The notes: generated by a model not told the origin, from the letters alone. Shown: positions 43,678-55,379, numbered from the stretch's first letter. The stretch: 64,000 nucleotides of DNA from Aplectana chamaeleonis (GCA_029168955.1 JAPDOI010000869.1:1-64000), one strand, 5' to 3'. Numbers and translations are program-made.

Positions 43678-44320
43678 TTAAAGGCAGTGTCCACGATTGA
43701 AATAGTCTTCATATTTTCGTCAAATATCGAAAGGCCGGTGGCTGATTGCCACGTTAAGGGCAACATACACGCTCGTAAACGTGGCTGGGATAAGAGTGCG
43801 AATCGAATCATATGGCCTACAACATAATGCCTACGCATTTTGAAGCGTCAAAAACGACCCACAATGCCGTTACAGGAGTGGCAAGTTTGGCCCCGCGCGT
43901 ATTTTCACACCCCATGTAATTGACCTTTAACTTCAACGCAGGGCTCCTGGGTCATCTTCACCGTCAGTGACGTGTGTGATTCACTTGTTAGGTCATCCAC
44001 GAACAGTACCGACGGTGAAGATCACCCAGCAACCTTGCGTTGCAGGAAAAGGCCAAATACAGGGGGCGTGAAAATAGGGGCCACACTTCACACTTCTGTA
44101 ACGGCATTGAGGGTCGTTTTTGTCGCTTCAAAACGCGTAGGCATTATGTTGTAAGCCATACGATACGATTCACGTACAGAGTTATCTCAACCACGTTTAC
44201 GAGCGTGTATGCTGCCTTTAACGTCGAAAAACGAACAAAACCGGCCCAGAAGAGCCCTATACGGCTCTAATTCCGCTAGCGTAATGTCATCTCGATTTCT
44301 TAAGTGTTCGGTGCCTTTAA
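43678..44320. mobile_element. Probable family D TTAA element interrupted by family C
   Basis: Begins TTAAAGGCAGTGTCCACGAT like 37556. After the nested element it resumes CGTCGAAAAACGAACAAAAC (compare GGTCGAAAGAACGAACAAAA at 37653) and ends GGTGCCTTTAA at 44320. On its left, TTAA at 43678 is also the right border of another repeat whose end mirrors it (CTTCATATTTTC on both sides). Confidence 0.5.
43754..44221. mobile_element. TTAA MITE, family C, copy 2 (foldback)
   Basis: Left TTAAGGGCAACATACACGCT, right reversed TTAAAGGCAGCATACACGCT, TTAA at both borders. The arms pair over nearly their whole length (CATAATGCCTACGCATTTTG with its complement, CTTCACCGTC with GACGGTGAAG). Confidence 0.8.
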
Positions 44321-44329
44321 CTCAGCACC

Positions 44330-46085
44330 GCACCATCTACGTGAATAGTATAGAGGTTCTGACAGCCGCTAAAGTTTCGATAATTAGCTAGATTACTATG
44401 CTATACAGAGAAATTGAAGAGAGAAGGCAGAATAGTTCCCAAAACTGGATTGGAAAGAATTTCCTGCCAACATGACTTGTACTTTACTTAGTTACCTCAT
44501 ATATTCATTTAATGGAGGTGACCATGACAGAAATAACTACCGAGTTTTTCGCAGACAACAACATGCAAACTCATTACAACATGCACATATAGCTTTAAAG
44601 TGACTAAAATTAGGGAAGAATCGATAAATGAATCGAATTCTCCCTTCTGAGGAATTGAGTTATGTTGTGCCCAGTGCCATAAAATGAAATGTACGGTTGG
44701 GCTGTTTTTTCTGTTATTTATATCACTACGGGAAGCAACACGTTTCAGATTCTGTAAATCACGACCCGCTCAAGTACTCTCCTTATCGTAGCGAAATTCC
44801 GGTCTGCAGTGGCGGAAAACAGCGATTGAAACACGCTGCCACAAAATAATCGTACTGGGACCTCGTGGTGCCAGGGTGGTAGTTGTAATGGGTTCAAACT
44901 GCGAAAAGGGCAGGGAAGGAGTGAAGGGCTGCTAAGAGCGTGAAGCATCCTGGGTGTTCCTAACCGATGAGGGGCCGCAGCTCCGGGTTCCGAGGTAGAA
45001 GGACAGGTCACCAGCCTGTCACCATCCAAGAATAGTTGCAAAAATAAACTGTAAAAGGCTCGGCCAACTTTCAGGCCATATTTTTGTTAAAATTTTTAAA
45101 ATATTCTGTTTGAGTATTTATTTTCGCGTAATGAAGAAAATTCCGTGAAACTCTTGTGAGGGCCGCACCACTTGCGAACACTCCACCATCATACGCCTTA
45201 CCGTGGCTTTGGTTAGCGGCAGCGGCTTTTCCTTCAATGGCCTTCGCTCTTTCCCCGTCCTTTTCGCGGTATGGACAGATCACGACCATCACCTGCGGTC
45301 CCAGCATGATTACCCTTGGTTACACCGCAATTTTGAGTGGCGTGCGTGTCGCACTAGCGGACAGGAATCTCACTTCGATAAGAGCACCAAATACTTCCCT
45401 AAATTTGTGGTGCAGGAATATTTTAGCAAGCAATAACAAAGAGAGTAACCCTCTTCGAAATAAAAAGGTTGAGGCAATGTTGAACATGCAGCAATGTAAG
45501 CTTTTGGGCACATCTGAGAACGGTGAAGAAAGACTATCGAATATCGAGCACAAACTGGGTGAAACTCGCCCGTATCAGCGTAGAAATTTGAACAGCCCGC
45601 CCACAATAAAGAAAAGTTATCCTCTAAGGAAAAGCACTTGTCGATTCGCTGAATACTTTTTGTTTCGAAAGATCATAACATCCGATCATAAAAACCAAAG
45701 CAAATAAAAAACAGAAAACATTCAGATGAAAACTTATTTTGAAATAATTTCTAGTAGAAAAAACGAAAAATTGTTTAACATAGCTAACGATTAGCGCGCG
45801 CAGACAACTTTAACGTTCAAGTTCTACCACAACAAACACACAAATTGGGCGTAGGGTTGAGAATCATATGCTTCAAGAAAGTCTTTGTAAGAATCTTTTT
45901 CCAGATCTCGAGGGTTTCGGGGCGTCTTCCAGCTAACTATGTATATCCTTCAAGACGTGGGCTTACCTTCGCAAAAACGTAGAAATATAAGATAGAATTT
46001 TAATCTAGACAATGCCTTTGAAGCATCTACAGTTTAGAACGACTTCAATCCTTGAAGGACTTGCTTACATCCTTGTCTTGCCAGC
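44330..46085. other. No gene supported; MITE fragment inside
   Basis: 44775-44890 contains AATCGTACTGGGACC, a fragment of the 32349-32517 family. 45071-45307 (minus) and 45156-45707 (plus) hold overlapping open frames; the minus one (REKDGERAKAIEGKAAA) has better composition but no recognisable domain. Confidence 0.35.
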
Positions 46086-46094
46086 TTGATTAAT

Positions 46095-46335
46095 GACCCT
46101 CAGAACGCGAAAGATGAAAATTGATGCGAGAGCCGTGAACCGGTCCGTCTACGGCTGCAGATGACCCATCCAGGGTAATGGCATCCGAACTGTCCGAGCT
46201 GCCGGCAATCAATCCAATTTGAACCCAGCTGATCAACCGCGGAGTCGCGCTAATGCAGTTGAACTAGAATGCAGGCACCAGCGTGGCGGTCTGCCCACTC
46301 GTCCCGTGGCCACCGTCCGAAAGTCTCCTCAAATC
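46095..46335 (-). other. GC-rich segment open on both strands
   Basis: The minus frame contains ISATPRLISWVQIGLIAG and SSAAVDGPVHGSRINFHLSR with one TAG upstream; the plus frame is also largely open. It looks more gene-like than its surroundings, but I cannot identify it. Confidence 0.2.
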
Positions 46336-46787
46336 TGAGTACGGGGTATCTGTGAGGACACGCTATTAGTGTACAGTCTTGTAAGGACAATATCAACAAC
46401 ACTTCTTAGGTAGTAATCTTCCATCTTCCCTAGTCTCAATTAGGCTTAGCTGATAAGGGAGTGACGAAAGCCCACAAAAACTTCGCGAAGCGGTGTGGGT
46501 GTCCAGTCTTGTTTGTAAATAGTTACTCTACGACAGCCGTCTGTCCCTAACGAAAAATATTCCACCCCTCTTGAGGATCTGACGGGGGAGAGGTCTAGGT
46601 GAAGCCTGAGGATGACGACACAAAGATAAGCTTGTCCTGTTTTTTGGCCAAGCAAGAATCATTCAGTGGCACCTGTTTCCATCTTTTTGTTTGACAGGGG
46701 ACAAGAAACATCTGACATGATCGCACTTATGACTGCTATATGACCAATGATCTTAGACACCTAGCAGATATGAAAATAGCAACACAA

Positions 46788-47093
46788 CTAATTTCGCTTA
46801 ACAGAATCCACGAAAATATTGACTACATACGCGCCCTCAGGGATTGTACCCGATTGGCAGATTCTTCCTGCGGACCATACCATCTCCCTGGAACCACTCG
46901 CGTCGGAACTGCTTGGCGGTTCCGTCAGGGGTGTTATTCCAATAAGTTCCAGACAACTCAAAGATATGAAGACACCATACGTTTTGAAGGCGAAGTTGTT
47001 TCCAATGATTCTGCTGACTTGGTATTCACAAATAGTCTTCCCTGTCGATTTCATCATGAGAGGGAGAACATTCTCAAATGTGAGGGGGTACAC
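46788..47093 (-). CDS. Uncharacterised frame, possible coding remnant
   Basis: A 101-codon minus-strand frame with protein-like segments ([59 protein letters not shown]) and codons such as AACAACTTCGCCTTC that are usual in nematode genes. Upstream on the same strand (about 47285-47200) a short frame reads NMFSAIEKLNKFNGSMLSW, which could belong to the same decayed gene or to a retroelement. The plus strand is open over the same interval, so the assignment is uncertain. No known domain recognised. Confidence 0.3.
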   Translation of the reverse strand: MYPLTFENVLPLMMKSTGKTICEYQVSRIIGNNFAFKTYGVFISLSCLELIGITPLTEPPSSSDASGSREMVWSAGRICQSGTIPEGAYVVNIFVDSVKRN

Positions 47094-47109
47094 CGGGAAC
47101 AGTTTTAGA

Positions 47110-48240
47110 AATGGGGTAGAATGGGAGTGAACAAAGCTTGTAGACCACCGCCGACTGTTATCAATACTGGAGCTATTCAGCCGTTTGTATCCGTTCTCCT
47201 ACTTTCTTCGCGTTATCTGCCTCTCCAACTCAACATCGAGCCATTGAATTTATTCAACTTCTCGATTGCGGAGAACATGTTGTCGATTGCATGTATTAAT
47301 AATCTTTAATCGGAAACTTAGCATTTCCGAACTGGTCTGCAAGGACAGAGGCAGGGATCCCCGACTAAATGCTGGGTTAAACGCACAAATGTTTCAAAAC
47401 ACCTGAAGTCTGGGAAAATTCAAGGAACTTGTTGCGGCACCAGAGAGGAGGGGCGGGTCAAAAGAAAATTCCCACTTTCGTCAAAAATTCGCTCACCCAG
47501 AGATTCCCACCCCTTGAGAAAAGTCAAATTCCAGATCTCAAAAGCGTGGCCATATCCGGGAGTGACGCCTTCCCCTACCGCCTGAACTGTCAGAAACAGA
47601 GCCGATTTTGGAATGGAAACCAGAAAGGAAAGAAAATCTTCTCAAGAAAATGCGATAATCGTTTGTTGTCGTTTGGTGCACACAAGTGGGAGTGTGTACT
47701 CCCACTTGTGAGTTTTTTCAGTTCGGTTTCGAGAAGAAGATATGGCCTCAATGTTGAGAAAAGGTGCTGAGTCAAGGTGTCTCTGGCCTTCTTTTGTCGG
47801 GTCTCTTGGAAAGTTGTGCTTCATTAGTCACCTCTAGTTCTATAATTCTTGTTATTTGAACCTCTAGTTGTTTGAAGGTGATCCGGAAACAAAACTTTTG
47901 CACCCTGAGCGCTGAGTCTTGGAAAAGAAACAGTTTAAGTTATTCCACGTGATGTGTATGGAAAAAACACCTCCAAAAATGCTAATTTTGTGGTAACAAT
48001 CAAAACATGAACACTTAATAAATCCCGCTTGGTGGGTTGGAAAGGGCTGCAGTGAGATTTCAAAGTTCTTTAAATCGCAACTTGTTATCGATCTACCCGT
48101 GGACTGTAAATTGGTCGAGTGAAGTCCGGATTCATTATTTCTGGTGGCTTTCTGAGATGTAGAACATGGGAAAAAGCAAGAATGCAGGGTCAATCGCATC
48201 ATTTCTTCGGGGGACACAAGGGACCTGACGAAGCTTAAGG
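47110..48240. other. No gene recognised; one perfect hairpin
   Basis: 47681-47710 is a 13-bp perfect stem (CACAAGTGGGAGT / ACTCCCACTTGTG) with a GTGT loop. Open frames cross it but are not recognisable. Confidence 0.5.
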
Positions 48241-48250
48241 AGAACATGTT

Positions 48251-48775
48251 GGGACAGGGTCTCTCTACACACGGAGGGAGGAGCACGAACGAGATTTCAT
48301 GCTGACGCGACGCGCGCGGCGGAACTTTTTTATGAATACCCCATCACTGGAGCGCGCTTGCCACAATCTCGCGAGATTTCATGACATTTCATGTGTATAT
48401 TGATTCTCATATGACTATTTCTTTATGTTTCATAATCCAGAGCCAAACTGGTCGTCGGCGGGAACGATCGCATCATTACATCTAAAATGGTGCTCTATCT
48501 TTAATACCATACTACATTTTCTATAAATATCAAGCGGTACAACGGCACGAGAACATACAAGAGTTATTGAAATGAGTGTCCAGGAACACTTCAGGAACAT
48601 AAAGAAAAGTTATGTGAGAATAAATAAAAACATGAAAGCCAGTGAAATCTCGTGAGCTTGTGGTAAGCGCGCTCCAGTGATGGGGTAATAAGAGAGAAAG
48701 TTCCGCCGCACGCGTCGCGTCAGCAATGAATCTCGTCCGTGCTCCTCCCTCCTTGTGTAGAGAGACCCTGTCTCG
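48251..48775. mobile_element. 525-bp foldback element with AACATGTT flanks
   Basis: Left GGGACAGGGTCTCTCTACAC, right reversed CGAGACAGGGTCTCTCTACA. Arms of about 150 bp include CACTGGAGCGCGCTTGCC. Both sides are flanked by AACATGTT (48243-48250, 48776-48783), an 8-bp duplication of hAT type; because it is itself a palindrome it could also be part of the terminus. Confidence 0.75.
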
Positions 48776-48859
48776 AACATGTTGAGCGAATGCACAGAAA
48801 GGGGGGCGCATAGTGGCAGTTCGGCTTGTACGTGAGACAGAAAGCCACCGCATCCGCGT

Positions 48860-49190
48860 CATCGCTAGAGCACCTCACGCGGCGAATTTAGCCGGTCAAA
48901 CTGTAACCAGGCGCCTCCCATTGTTTGCATTCCATCAACAAGCTGTTAAAGGGCTTTAATTTCGAACTGTTCCATTATTTTTCACCTACTTCGAATAAAC
49001 CATAACTTGTGGGTTTCCGGTTCGGGTGAAGTTATTTAAGCAAAAATATGTGCAGATTGCGATCTCAAGGTTATCATGAACCAGCGAAAGTTGTGGGATG
49101 GGTCCCGATTAGAGTCTCGCCGCTGACAGGTGCGGGAGAATCGTTGGTGCGGCGCCGCATGATCGATACTCATTCATTGCATGCTGCCGA
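48860..49190. other. No feature recognised
   Basis: Mixed-composition anonymous DNA left of the hAT-type element. Confidence 0.5.
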
Positions 49191-49648
49191 CCAGGGCTGT
49201 GCGTTATAACGTTAACGGGTTAACGCGGTTTATTTTAGAAAATTAACGATTAACGAAAAAGTGCTTAAATAGCGCTAAATTGAGTTCGTTAATTGCAGTG
49301 GAATTTTGGCTCTGATTGATCTGCTTCAATGGCAGATTAAAAAACTGGGGCCGTGCACGTCGCGCCGGCTTGCGACGCGGTCAAATTTTGCTTGCTGTGA
49401 AGTATATCGCTGGCCTGAATGTTTCCCATTCTCTTAATATCAAAGAATTCCAACTTGTCTTCCAAAAAACAAACGTGTGGTTTGATCCACGCCTCTACGG
49501 TTGAGTAAGCTATCAAATGAGGGTTGAGAGCGGGGATTGAAGGCCATTCACTTTCTAACAAGCGGCACACGCTCTGTATGGAGTGCACCACACGGCGCAC
49601 ACTCCACATGAAGCGCTACTCAGTTCCTACCACGCGTCGCAAAATCTA

Positions 49649-50262
49649 CAATACCCACCATGGAACTTCGCAATAAGCGCGTCTCTTTGGGACAACTCTG
49701 TGAAATTCGGGGTTTTTAAGGTAGGAAAGATATTGCTGGATCCGTTTCATCAACATCTACAAGATGGTGTTAGGATTTCATTGATACTTCAGAATATACC
49801 TTTATTATAGTTATGTTGTTCTTTCCACTACACATTTTCCCTCGTCAGGACCGGCATGCATGAACGCAGTAGAAGGGTGAGGGGAATCGCGTCGCGTCGC
49901 ACCGCGCGCGAGAGTGAACGTCGAGCGCTGAGACCCATGCGCGGAGGGAAGAGCGAGAGAGAACGTCCAGCACGTAGGGCCCCACGCACGGGGTTTTCAA
50001 ACCCCGTGTTACCGTGTTCATGCATGCCGCCCCAAGATGATCGGCCGGCACTTCCTTTTTTTAAAGCAACATGCCCATAATTAAGGTGTGGTTCAAGGAA
50101 TCAATGGAATTTTGACACAATCTTGTAGATTTTGATGAGACGATTCTAGCTATGTCTTTCTCACCCCCGAAAACCCATATCTGACCGCGGTATATTAAAG
50201 GGGCGCAAAAACACGAAAACTCGTTTTTCTCACTGATTTGCCTATTTCGAGGGTGGGTATTG
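49649..50262. mobile_element. TA-flanked element, TACAATACCCGC family, nested in hAT
   Basis: Left CAATACCCACCATGGAACTT, right reversed CAATACCCACCCTCGAAATA, TA at 49647-49648 and 50263-50264. Homologous to 41772-42412 but without that copy's nested insertion, and with a different GC-rich centre (49860-50040). Confidence 0.85.
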
Positions 50263-50283
50263 TACATTAAGCGCTAATGACTT

Positions 50284-50650
50284 TCTAGGACGCGACACAC
50301 GCCCATTTTGCCCAACGTCCTGCTGACGCTATCTGAATGCGACACACGCCCATTTTGCCCAACGTCCACGTTCCACGACGTCCTGACGACGTCATCCGAA
50401 GCCCGGCCTACTTCCGATGACGTGTTGCTGACGTCAACTGAAGCTCTAGCCATTTTCTGCGAAGTTTTGGCCGCGCTATTTGAAGCCCCACACACTTTCC
50501 GCGACGCCATGATGACTTCATATGGAGCCCTAACCACCTTTCACGACGTCCTGACGACGTCATCTAGAGCCCTACCCACTTCCAACGAGGCTGTGCCTAC
50601 GACTTCTGGAGCCCTGCCTGCTTTCCACAATGTCCTGCTGACGTCACTAG
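50284..50650. repeat. ~42-bp minisatellite, about 8 units
   Basis: Units of the CCACGACGTCCTGACGACGT…CATCTAGAGCCCTACC type, lengths 42-45 bp, so the plus strand stays open through the array (14-residue protein repeat FHDVLTTSSRALPT). The open frame follows from the unit length; I do not call it a gene. Same unit, reversed, at 14760-14870. Confidence 0.8.
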
Positions 50651-50919
50651 ATGGTCTATTATATTTTTTTCTAGGACTTCCAGTGATTTGTAAATTTTCC
50701 TTGTGATCAAGTAATGTTTTGAAAATTTTTAACGGAGTGCAAAATTAACGTGTTGACGCATTAACGGGTTAACGCGGTTTTTTTTTCTCGTAAATTAAAG
50801 ATTAACGGTTAACGAAAAAAATATTTTACATTAACGCACATCCCTGCTGCCGACCTCTCAGCGGCGGGACTCCTATCGGTCCCTTGAAGGTTAGCACCCG
50901 GGTAAGCTTCGATTTCGAA

Positions 50920-51160
50920 ATCTACCGGCAAATCGGAGCGCAGGTCAAAGGTCCGATCAGTAGCTCGAAATTTTTTTTGAGTAATCGAGTTTTCGACTAA
51001 CTCGAATTTTTGAAGTTACGAATAAACGCGTTTTCGACAAGCTCGATTTTTTAGATTTCTGAATAGTTTCGAGTAGGTCAGTTTTTAAAATTCGTAAGAG
51101 TCGAGTCTCTTATTAACTCGGATTGGTAAAATTTCGAAAAATCGAGTTTTTGACACATTT
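50920..51160. repeat. TCGAGTTTT-rich segment
   Basis: Repeated words AATCGAGTTTTCGAC, AACTCGAATTTTTGAAG, GCTCGATTTTTTAG, similar in style to hAT subterminal repeats but without an identifiable end. Confidence 0.4.
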
Positions 51161-51169
51161 GGTGTCGAC

Positions 51170-54100
51170 TGTTTTACACGGGTTACTTTTTTCTTTGAGT
51201 CTTTGGAAAACTAATTTGCTTATCGCTCCAGCCGCGAAGCGGCTGTTTCTGCTAGGATTAGAAGCATATAATCTCAGCGTTTCAATGATCAGTCTCAAAT
51301 CAAAATTGAGCTGATAACACATCCACGGATATGTCTGCAAGCAAACGGGAGCCACAAAATTCGATCAAATGAAGTATCTGAAAAGAAGCGTTTTGAAAAT
51401 AGACCACTGATAGGAACATCAACGAGTCCCCTCTGGCGACATGGAAGTTCAAGAACAGATAGGCCTCAGAAATTTGGAAAGTGGTATGGAGATTTATGTG
51501 AGCCAGTTAGACATAATAGCCTTTTCTCCATAAAACAGCTATGAATGACGCCTTAGGACGATTAGCGGGTGATTTATCGCTGAGAAACGCGAACCTTTCT
51601 TTCCAGTCCCCTATCAGAAGAACAGAAAATGCCGATTCTCCAACACGGAGTGCAAAAAATATGCACCCCGCTCCCAATGCTAACTGCACAGACAAAATAT
51701 GACTCGATGAACTCTGCTTCTAAAGGTGCTTCCAAAAGCTCAGAAGAAGAACATTAAAAGAGGAGCTGAAGTCGACGTAGAGAAGCAAAACAAGCCCTTT
51801 AATGCCGTTCGAGATCCGTCGGGAATTTCGGCTGTTTTCGGCAGAATATCCTCTTTTCGAGCAACTCGTCGACATCTCTAATTTGTTGTGTTAGAAAAAC
51901 AAAAACACCAACGAAAAATCGCCAAAAACAAACTCAGGCATCGACCATTAGCTAAGTCAGAGTCTCCAGGGAGCTTCTTGGGAGCTAACGAGGACAGCAA
52001 AACATACCTGACTGAGAAATTGGACTGAAGGCACAGCTTCCGGGGGAGAGGAAAATTGTGTGTCTGCACAGGGATTTGTGTTTGTTTTGTGAGAGAGAAA
52101 TGGAGTACATCCCAATGGAGAAGTACTGAGAACACTACAATGGGCATAAGTAACAATACCACCGAAATCTTTTTGTAAGAACGCGACTCTCCACGCTCAA
52201 GAAGATTTTCAGAGTGTCTTTTCCATAGATCTCCTCAAAGTCGGCCCTCCTGATTTTTGAAAAGGCATACAGGAGCTCTAGGATCTTTTTTTTCACGCCT
52301 AAAATTCCAAAATCGATTTTCAGTTCTTAAGAATCTGAAGGAGTCCTTGTAGACACAGAACACCCAGGAAATTATTTTTCTGATTTTTCGTCAGTCTTGG
52401 AGAGAGTCACGCTCTGATCACAGCGGTATCTATGAATTTGTTCAAGACCTCCTAAGAACAGAGTTATGGCTCTTTGAAGATGCCTATATTTTGGAGGTGA
52501 AAATTGGTGTACGAGTTGTCTCAGGTCTGTATATCTCTTCATTCGCAACCGTTGTGCGAGAGCGAGCCAGGGGAAGGATAAAGTTCGGAAATGGACTGGA
52601 GAACGACGACTTGTTGAGAATTCATTCATCCATCTAGCCGCCACTGAGTTTGAAAACCAGAAAAGGTGTGTGGCCCGTGGTGGTGCGCGAAGGAGGTCGC
52701 GCCTGTGGTAGTCGCTTATATCTCGCTTATTTGGAGGAATTGAGATCTCTTGCTAGGCATGTGATACATATATAGGGGTGGGGGGCTCTACTATACAATG
52801 TAAAACAAGGCAATGTACAATGTACAAGGTAAGAATCGCTCACTGCATATGTGTGTGCGTAAGCCGGAAAAATGAAAAACGTCATAAGTATTCCTGGGAA
52901 AATTCGAGAAGTTATCCGATAAAAACCTGGGCCACAACAGTCCTAAATATACTAGAAATTGAGCCGAGTCAGGGAAAGTTCGAATAAGGGCAACAACTCT
53001 CGGTTTCTCATATGCACTTTTCACACGGATACAGGATTTCCTAGAGGAAGAAGATTTTGCAGAGCAAGTTCCTCTGTGGGAAAATCGAATCACTTAGCGC
53101 TTAGTAGGGAGAAATTTGCATGGAAATATGTAGCAACGAAATAGCACAGACAAAGTTGACTAAATGTGGGCTATTTTACGCCAAGATTGCGTCCGTTTCT
53201 CAACTGGCACATTCTCCTCTCAAGAGCCAGCAAATTGTAGCATATATGTATGTAGTCATTCCATTCCTATTTAAACTTTAACGCTGAATGTTGAGGATCA
53301 CGTGTGAGCAACAGGGAGAGCTTATTTACTAATAGCGTGTCCCAAGGAAGAGCACAAGAGGCGTTTCAAACTTGCTCAGCTATGAGGTAGAACATTCCGT
53401 GGTTCACCTGCATCAGAACAGCATCGAACACGTCGTGGACCAGCAGAGGCGTTTGAAATGCCTCAGATTTCGCGGCTTAATGTGGAGTAACTCCTGCCCA
53501 AATGGGGGCGATTCCCATGCCATATACTTTGCGCAGGCATTTCGCACCCGGATCCTTGTAGCTTCTATTACGAATTCATTGGAACAAGAAAAATGATCCC
53601 TCTGCAGAATGAGACAGTAAAGCAGTAAAAGTCTGATTAGGGTGACTCTTTAGTGAACTTGACCCAATCAAAAAATTTTCAACACTTTTGGACTTGGAAC
53701 AAGGATATGCCTTCCAGAGCTACCCACGTTAATTCAAGGCAGGGTTCCTGATAAAATTGGTTGTTGTGCTATCCCCATGATATGGTAAATGGATCAGGCC
53801 ATAACACAAGTCAAAGTAAGATCCAAAAATTGGAAAAAAAACGTAAGTGAAAAACTGTAGAAAACACGCTCAGGAGCAAGTTATTGCTTGGTGTCCGCCC
53901 GCCCCAATTATCGAGAATTGTGTAAAACCCTGTTTTGTCAACTTTTATCCGCTTCTAGAGTAATTTCTGAACATTGCTGTAGACTACTGTCTACTTTAAT
54001 AGCATTAGGAGGACGACCGACACCGGTAATTAGCCTCTATACTTTGTTTTTGAGCGCTTTTCCAGCAGAAGGTGTTTCAGGGTTTTTTCACTTAATTTTA

Positions 54101-54290
54101 CTTTTCTGATCACCAAATCTACATTTGCATGATGGGATCTCAAGAGTCGCTTTTATCGCAAACCCTGCCTTTAACTAAGAGCTAAGCTTCTATGTATATG
54201 TGGGACTGATTCAAGGCGTTGTGAACGACTATGGGGTTGGTTTGTCGACAATCTGAGGTTACCCATATGTTATCGAGGGCACTGAGCTGA
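51170..54290. other. No gene recognised
   Basis: About 3 kb of anonymous sequence. CAGCCGCGAAGCGGCTG (51232) is a small hairpin that recurs reversed at 18998 with some shared flank (AGCGAT, CCTA). 52430-52520 resembles part of the MITE at 35582. Confidence 0.45.
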
Positions 54291-54329
54291 CTGGGCTTAC
54301 CTAAATATTCCGATGATCGCTAAATAGAG

Positions 54330-54900
54330 CCTGAGTTCGAGTTTAGCACCCTAAAATCACCCAAATACTGAAGTTTTGAGAAAAGTTTATCCAAAACTTC
54401 CCAATAACGTGCCCAGCTCACAAGGTAAACCTCTTTGGGAGGAAAATGCCTATGACTTTTCTGAGAGTGAATTTCAGCAGCTCTAGACGACAGGTGTGGA
54501 TCCCACGTCCAAAATACATCTAGAAGCGTCCGTTTTTATTATAAAGGACGAGTCCACCGAACCAACATTTCCTATGAGTAGAATTACAGCTGACGAAGGC
54601 ATCTCGAATGGCTGCCCTCACAATTAAACACATGATGAATTTTTTCCTGATTCACTCTGACCACCTATCCCCGAATGTGAAATTGGATTCTGCTATAAAC
54701 ACCTCTGAACGAAGTTACAAGGATTTTCGAAACTATGGGATAAGTCAAGGGCACTCATAAGGTAATTTCTAGGGTGTTCCGAAAAAATTTTCCGGATTGG
54801 ACTTCGAACTTCAAGGTGGGTTTTTAGGGTGCTGAACACAGATCTGGGATCCGTTTGTCGCTATTCCGAGATTCCCTGTAGATTACGTTAGGCACAATGC
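54330..54900. repeat. Third cluster of the GGGTGCTGAAC repeat
   Basis: 54330-54370 has the reverse form (GAGTTTAGCACCCTAAAATC); 54815-54885 the forward form (TTTTTAGGGTGCTGAACACA, then TTCCGAGATTCCCTGTAGAT). Confidence 0.55.
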
Positions 54901-54934
54901 CATTTACATATGCATGGGAAGCTACTTACCCTAA

Positions 54935-55290
54935 AGCCAGTGTTCACGGTGTAAAAGTTGCCCATTTTTCCGCAGGAACGTAATTTTTGGGTACCTCTAC
55001 GAACAGTGAGGACGGAAGTGCGACGAAAAACGGCCAGAAAGTGGTGAGAATCTCGTAGACCAGCCTACCCACTGGATCACTGCGCCTACGCCATACAACT
55101 GTTGCCCTGCATATATTTCCCTTGAGGAACAGTTGCCGAAATTTGAGTACTCTTAATCCCGAAAAATTCTAACATACATATAAACACGAACATTTAATCA
55201 GCTCACTTTTCAAAAGTTTATGATACACGAAACAGAAAACAAAGTCATTTACGATGTTTTTTGAATATTTGATGCCTTTTTATGGCATGG
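54935..55290. other. Solo TTAA-MITE-like end, otherwise nothing seen
   Basis: CTAAAGCCAGTGTTCACGGT at 54942 resembles the left end of family A, but no right end was found. Confidence 0.35.
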
Positions 55291-55305
55291 CATATAAGCA
55301 CAAGA

Positions 55306-55370
55306 TATCACAAAGTTGCTGAGTTGAATACAAAACTTGGGTGTGAGGTAGGAATCGAACCTACCGTGCA
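55306..55370 (-). repeat. 5'-truncated tRNA-derived repeat
   Basis: On the minus strand GGTAGGTTCGATTCCTACC (B box and T arm) is followed by CCAAGTTTTGTATTCAACTC and CAACTTTGTGATATC, the same tail as the 19207-19317 repeat. No A box upstream, so it is truncated. Confidence 0.6.
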
Positions 55371-55379
55371 AAAGTCATT

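Larger units (their letters stand above)
49192..50846. mobile_element. hAT-type element, 1655 bp, perfect 8-bp target duplication
   Basis: Left CAGGGCTGTGCGTTATAACG, right reversed CAGGGATGTGCGTTAATGTA. Flanked on both sides by CTGCCGAC (49184-49191, 50847-50854). Each end carries subterminal TTAACG words (GTTAACGGGTTAACGCGG on both). There is no transposase; the interior holds a nested TA element and a 42-bp minisatellite, so it is non-autonomous. The 8-bp duplication and the CAGGG…TGC ends support the hAT superfamily. Confidence 0.9.

Noticed and set aside
45071..45707. Opposed open frames, one with an Ala-rich hydrophobic start (plus) and one with REKDGERAKAIEGKAAA (minus)
   Set aside because: Both strands are open over the same interval and neither shows a recognisable domain or convincing splice sites.
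47864..48286. 140-codon minus-strand frame
   Set aside because: The first part lies in the arm of the foldback at 48251-48775 and the rest has no recognisable features.
50308..50706. 132-codon frame with a 14-residue repeat
   Set aside because: The frame stays open only because the minisatellite unit is close to a multiple of three; composition is that of the repeat, with no start context or splice sites.
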